64,000 nt of DNA, taken from Bradyrhizobium sp. AZCC 1721 (GTDB taxonomy: Bacteria; Pseudomonadota; Alphaproteobacteria; Rhizobiales; Xanthobacteraceae). The stretch lies in assembly GCF_036924715.1 (NCBI RefSeq), contig NZ_JAZHSB010000001.1, positions 2,037,001 through 2,101,000 on the forward strand, in the 5' to 3' direction. Positions 60,903-64,000 of the stretch are shown here, piece by piece. The notes beneath the pieces were generated by a model, which saw only the letters and a list, made by a program, of their open reading frames with translations, was not told the DNA's origin and made no database searches. Both the position numbers and the translations under genes were made by a program. Within the stretch, counting starts at the first letter, position 1; each line of letters begins with the position of its first letter.

Positions 60903-61892
60903 TTGAAACTAGCTACCTATCGATCCGCAGGTCAAAATAGGCTCGCGCTCGTCCAAGCCGGCGGCCGCTTGTTGTTTGATCTCGCTGCCGCCTCGCAGCG
61001 GGCTGGTAAGCAAAATCCAGCATTCAACTCAATGCTTGACCTTGTGGATTATGGCGACGCCGCGCTGGACGAAGCATCCAACCTTTTCGACCGCTATAGG
61101 AAAGATCAGGACTTATGGTCTGCGGTTGCGGAATCCGAACTTCTTGCCCCGTTGCCGGAGCCGCGCCAGATGCGCGACGGCATGTCGTTCCCGGTGCATA
61201 TCGTTCAAGGCCCGATCGGGCATCTCAAACTAAAGGCGCGGAAGGCAGGCGATACGGCTGAGCTCGCACGTCTGCAGGCTGCGCCGCTGCCCGAGCTGCC
61301 CGAGGTGTATCGCAAGCAACCAATCTACTACATTACCAACCGCTTTAGCGTGAAGGGCCCCAACACGACGGTCAAATGGCCGCGTTACAGCCAGGTCATG
61401 GACTACGAATTGGAATTCGGAATCGTCACCAAGAACAGGGGCGCGAACATTCCGGCAGCGAAGGCGCGCGACCACATATTCGGCTACACGATCTTCAACG
61501 ATTTTTCCGCGCGCGATGCCCAGCGGGTGGAGATGGAAGGCCGATTGGGACCCGCCAAAGGCAAGAGCTTCGATGGCGGCAACGTGCTTGGGCCCTGGAT
61601 CGTGACACCCGACGAAATCGGCGACCCCTACAACCTCAAGATGGAAGCCCGCGTCAACGGCGAGATTCGTTCGCAGGGCACGAGTGAAGGCATGCTGTTT
61701 TCGTTCGAGGAAATCATCGCCCACATCAGCCGGGATGAGACGTTGATGCCCGGTGAGTTCATCGGCTCCGGTACCGTGGGCAATGGCTGCGGCCTCGAAC
61801 TTGGCTGGTATCTCGAGCACGGGGATAGCATCGAGCTCGAGGTCGAGAATATCGGCGTCTTGAAGAATCGGGTCGAGCGTCAAAATATCTAA
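60903..61892 (+). CDS. Fumarylacetoacetate-hydrolase-family protein
   Basis: 329 residues from TTG 60903 after GGGAGG. FAH fold: DYELEFGIVTKNRGANIPAA, FNDFSARDAQRVEMEGRLGP, AKGKSFDGGNVLGPWIVTPD; the Glu and Asp metal ligands of the FAH superfamily are present. The closest type is gentisate/homogentisate-like acylpyruvate hydrolase, or oxaloacetate tautomerase; the exact reaction is open. Upstream operator copy 1 suggests separate control from the TetR gene. Confidence 0.83.
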   Translation: MKLATYRSAGQNRLALVQAGGRLLFDLAAASQRAGKQNPAFNSMLDLVDYGDAALDEASNLFDRYRKDQDLWSAVAESELLAPLPEPRQMRDGMSFPVHIVQGPIGHLKLKARKAGDTAELARLQAAPLPELPEVYRKQPIYYITNRFSVKGPNTTVKWPRYSQVMDYELEFGIVTKNRGANIPAAKARDHIFGYTIFNDFSARDAQRVEMEGRLGPAKGKSFDGGNVLGPWIVTPDEIGDPYNLKMEARVNGEIRSQGTSEGMLFSFEEIIAHISRDETLMPGEFIGSGTVGNGCGLELGWYLEHGDSIELEVENIGVLKNRVERQNI

Positions 61893-61901
61893 CGAAACTA
61901 T

Positions 61902-61920
61902 GGCTTGCAAAATGCAAGCC
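61902..61920. promoter_or_regulatory. Inverted repeat with CTTGCAAAATGCAAG core (copy 2)
   Basis: GGCTTGCAAAATGCAAGCC, 8-base arms around AAA, 10 bp after the FAH stop and 70 bp before the hydratase start. Same core as copy 1. Confidence 0.7.
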
Positions 61921-61989
61921 GCGGTGTAGCCTGCATTTCGCAGATCAAACGATGCGGTCGCAAGAGCCGCCGGCAAACAGGAGGCAGCT

Positions 61990-62787
61990 TTGTCCGAGGA
62001 TGCATTGGTGACGCGCGAGCAGCGCGGCAATATCTCCGTTTTGACCATGGTTTATCGGCCGCACAACCTGCTCGGCCCCAAGCTCCTCAACGCGATTGTG
62101 GATCAGGTGGGGGCAGCGCAGAAGGCAGGCAGCCGCGCCATCGTCATCCGTAGCGGACTGCGGCATTTCTCCGCCGGCGCCGATCTGGATATCTTCGAGA
62201 AGCGGGTAGAGGCAGGCAGCGGAGATCAGGCCGGTGAAAATCGGCAGCTGAACGGCGTCGAATTCCTGCGTTTCATGGAGCTGCTGCCAATCCCGCTAAT
62301 CGCCAGTGTTCACGGCGTTTGCCTGGGTGGCGGTCTCGAGCTTGCGCTATCATGCGATTACATCATCGCGGCCTCTTCGGCGAAGATCGGCTCGGTCGAG
62401 GCGACGCTTGGGCTGCATCCCTTGCTGGGAGGAATCCAGCGTCAGGTGCAGCGGATTGGTGCCCAGCGCGCCAAGGAAATGTCGATGCTGGCGCGACGCT
62501 ATGATGCGCCGACGCTGGAGAAGTGGGGATTGATCAATCTCACAGTTCCGGAAGAGTCGCTGGAGACGGCGACGATGGCAATCGCGGAGGAGTTTGCGCA
62601 GGGACCGACGGTGGCGCATGCCGCGACCAAGGAACTCGCGCATATCGCGGTCAACCAGGGCGTGGTGGCCGCCGACGAGGCGATGGCAAGAGTACAGGCG
62701 CCGATCTGGGCGTCGGAAGACCTCAAGACCGGTCTCACGTCATTCCGCAAGAACGGCCCGGGTCTTGCAAAGTTCGCGGGGCGCTAA
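61990..62787 (+). CDS. Enoyl-CoA hydratase/isomerase family protein
   Basis: 265 residues from TTG 61990 after CAGGAGG. SGLRHFSAGADLDIFEKRVE, SVHGVCLGGGLELALSCDYI; GSVEATLGLHPLLGGIQRQV gives one Glu in place. Paired with the CoA-transferase 1 bp downstream. Confidence 0.85.
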   Translation: MSEDALVTREQRGNISVLTMVYRPHNLLGPKLLNAIVDQVGAAQKAGSRAIVIRSGLRHFSAGADLDIFEKRVEAGSGDQAGENRQLNGVEFLRFMELLPIPLIASVHGVCLGGGLELALSCDYIIAASSAKIGSVEATLGLHPLLGGIQRQVQRIGAQRAKEMSMLARRYDAPTLEKWGLINLTVPEESLETATMAIAEEFAQGPTVAHAATKELAHIAVNQGVVAADEAMARVQAPIWASEDLKTGLTSFRKNGPGLAKFAGR

Positions 62788-62788
62788 C

Positions 62789-64000
62789 ATGAGTGGCCCC
62801 TTGAGTGGAATCCGTGTCGTCGATTTCTCCCGCGTGCTGGCTGGTCCGCTGTGCGCGCGGACGCTGCAGGATCTTGGCGCCGAGGTCATCAAGATCGAAC
62901 CGCCAAGCCCCGACGTTTCCCGGTTTGCATTTCCATCGACCGACGGCATGTCGGGCTATTACGCCCAGCAAAATGCCGGAAAACGCAATGTCAGCATCAA
63001 TCTCAATATGCCGGGCGCCTATGAGTTGGTGCTGAAACTCTGCGACACCGCCGATATCGTCGTCGAAAATTTCCGTGCCGGGACTCTGGCTTTCTTCGGC
63101 CTTGACTACGAAACACTGTCCAAACGCAACCCGCGCCTGATCTACGCGTCGATAACCGGCTATGGCCAGGGCGGTCCGTGGCGCAGCCGGATGGCGTATG
63201 CGCCAACGGTGCAGGCCGAGGCCGGCTTTACCGACAACAGCGTTCGTCACTATGGCAACACGCTGGCGGAGCCGCGTACCGACAGCCTGTCGCATGCAGA
63301 CGTCTATGCCGGATTGCAGACCGTGATTGCGATTCTCGCAGCGCTCAACAGCCGCCAGAAGACAGGGCAGGGCCAGTATATCGACGTTGCAATGGCGGCG
63401 ACGCTGCTCGCCGTCAATGAACGAGCGCATGTCGATCTCTCCGACGACGATATCGGGGCGGAGCCCGCGATACTAGGGGCCACCGATTGCCCATTTTTCA
63501 CGGGACCGCAAGGCGAGCACTTCACGGTTGCGACCAGCATCATCGGCAGCCTGACCTTTCCGTCGTGGCTGCGCGCCATGCGCCGCGTCGATCTGATGGA
63601 CGATCCCCGGTTCTCCACTGCTGCCGCGCGCCGCTTGAATTTCGGCGTGCTGCACCAGATCATCCAGTCCTGGATCCTGACCTTTCCGGATATGGCGACC
63701 CTCGACGCCCAGTTCGACGAGGCCAAGATCGCCATGGGCGAGATCCGTTCGATCAAGGAGCTCACGGCCTCGGAATGGAGCGATTACTGGGGCGCCGTGC
63801 AACACGTTCCTGACCGCAGCGGTGGCGAGTATCGACTGCCGGGTCGGCCGTGGCGCTTTTCGGCCGAAGAGTTGACACCGATCGGGGCACCCGCTTTCCA
63901 AGGCGAGCATAATTTCGCGGTCTTCAGCGAGCTCGGAGTCAGCGAGGCGGAATTAAAACGCTTAAGCGAAGCGGGCGTGCTTGTTTCGCATCGGCGTGCG
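62789..64000 (+). CDS. Class III CoA-transferase, C-terminal end beyond the window
   Basis: 404 residues, frame still open at 64000. LSGIRVVDFSRVLAGPLCAR, NAGKRNVSINLNMPGAYELV, LSHADVYAGLQTVIAILAAL with the catalytic Asp, KTGQGQYIDVAMAATLLAVN. CaiB/BaiF fold like 49366-50565. ATG 62789 follows the previous stop by one base, so the pair is coupled. Confidence 0.85.
   Translation, partial: MSGPLSGIRVVDFSRVLAGPLCARTLQDLGAEVIKIEPPSPDVSRFAFPSTDGMSGYYAQQNAGKRNVSINLNMPGAYELVLKLCDTADIVVENFRAGTLAFFGLDYETLSKRNPRLIYASITGYGQGGPWRSRMAYAPTVQAEAGFTDNSVRHYGNTLAEPRTDSLSHADVYAGLQTVIAILAALNSRQKTGQGQYIDVAMAATLLAVNERAHVDLSDDDIGAEPAILGATDCPFFTGPQGEHFTVATSIIGSLTFPSWLRAMRRVDLMDDPRFSTAAARRLNFGVLHQIIQSWILTFPDMATLDAQFDEAKIAMGEIRSIKELTASEWSDYWGAVQHVPDRSGGEYRLPGRPWRFSAEELTPIGAPAFQGEHNFAVFSELGVSEAELKRLSEAGVLVSHRRA

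Noticed and set aside
1..64000. Search for IS elements, phage, CRISPR, tRNA and rRNA
   Set aside because: No transposase or integrase signature, no regularly spaced repeats and no RNA gene pattern was seen by eye.

Overview
The window is a high-GC stretch of alphaproteobacterial chromosome or large replicon. It resembles Bradyrhizobium/Rhodopseudomonas (Nitrobacteraceae): Bradyrhizobium-type small proteins, periplasmic leucine-type binding proteins, many TetR regulators and pim-like beta-oxidation genes. This is inferred from protein style only; there is no rRNA or tRNA to anchor it. No insertion sequence, phage, CRISPR array or replication origin was seen.

The content is almost entirely accessory catabolism of CoA-activated organic acids, with many local regulators. 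Kilobases 0-13: a partial SDR, a TetR gene, a tautomerase / frameshifted SDR / KAS II operon divergent from TetR and FadD, an HxlR gene beside an NmrA-like reductase, an Asp-nucleophile alpha/beta-hydrolase, and a CoA ligase / enoyl-CoA hydratase / 3-hydroxyacyl-CoA dehydrogenase set. Kilobases 13-19: a LysR gene divergent from two class II aldolases, a ketopantoate-reductase-like enzyme and a lactate-monooxygenase-like flavoenzyme. Kilobases 19-23: a frameshifted fluoroacetate-dehalogenase homologue, an iron alcohol dehydrogenase, small conserved proteins and a hydrolase. Kilobases 23-29: a TetR-controlled RND efflux locus whose junctions carry scraps of a second RND gene. Kilobases 29-35: a two-subunit molybdenum hydroxylase, a QueG-like Fe-S protein fused to an SCP2 domain, an NmrA-like reductase and a small exported protein. 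Kilobases 35-38: LysR, TetR and a graveyard of gene fragments. Kilobases 38-43: a haloalkane-dehalogenase-like hydrolase, an SDR and a bifunctional beta-oxidation enzyme.

Kilobases 43-60 are the most coherent unit. Two tandem substrate-binding proteins, a feruloyl-CoA-synthase-like ligase, an HxlR regulator, a 2-hydroxychromene-2-carboxylate-isomerase-like protein, a class III CoA-transferase, a GST, two atypical SDRs lacking the catalytic Tyr, a second ligase, a paired acyl-CoA dehydrogenase, a thiolase, a nitronate-monooxygenase-like flavoprotein and an enoyl-CoA hydratase lie together. Three of their promoters carry the same 17-bp inverted repeat (AGTTCT-N5-AGAACT) right next to a TTGAC -35 box. 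This looks like one regulon for uptake, CoA activation, glutathione-dependent modification and ring or side-chain beta-oxidation of an aromatic or alicyclic acid. The substrate cannot be named from sequence.

Kilobases 60-64: another TetR gene, then an FAH-family hydrolase and an enoyl-CoA hydratase / CoA-transferase pair. These last two units share a CTTGCAAAATGCAAG operator.

Four separate operator families were read directly from the DNA. Several genes are broken: two by single-base homopolymer indels, one by an in-frame TGA, and several are short remnants.
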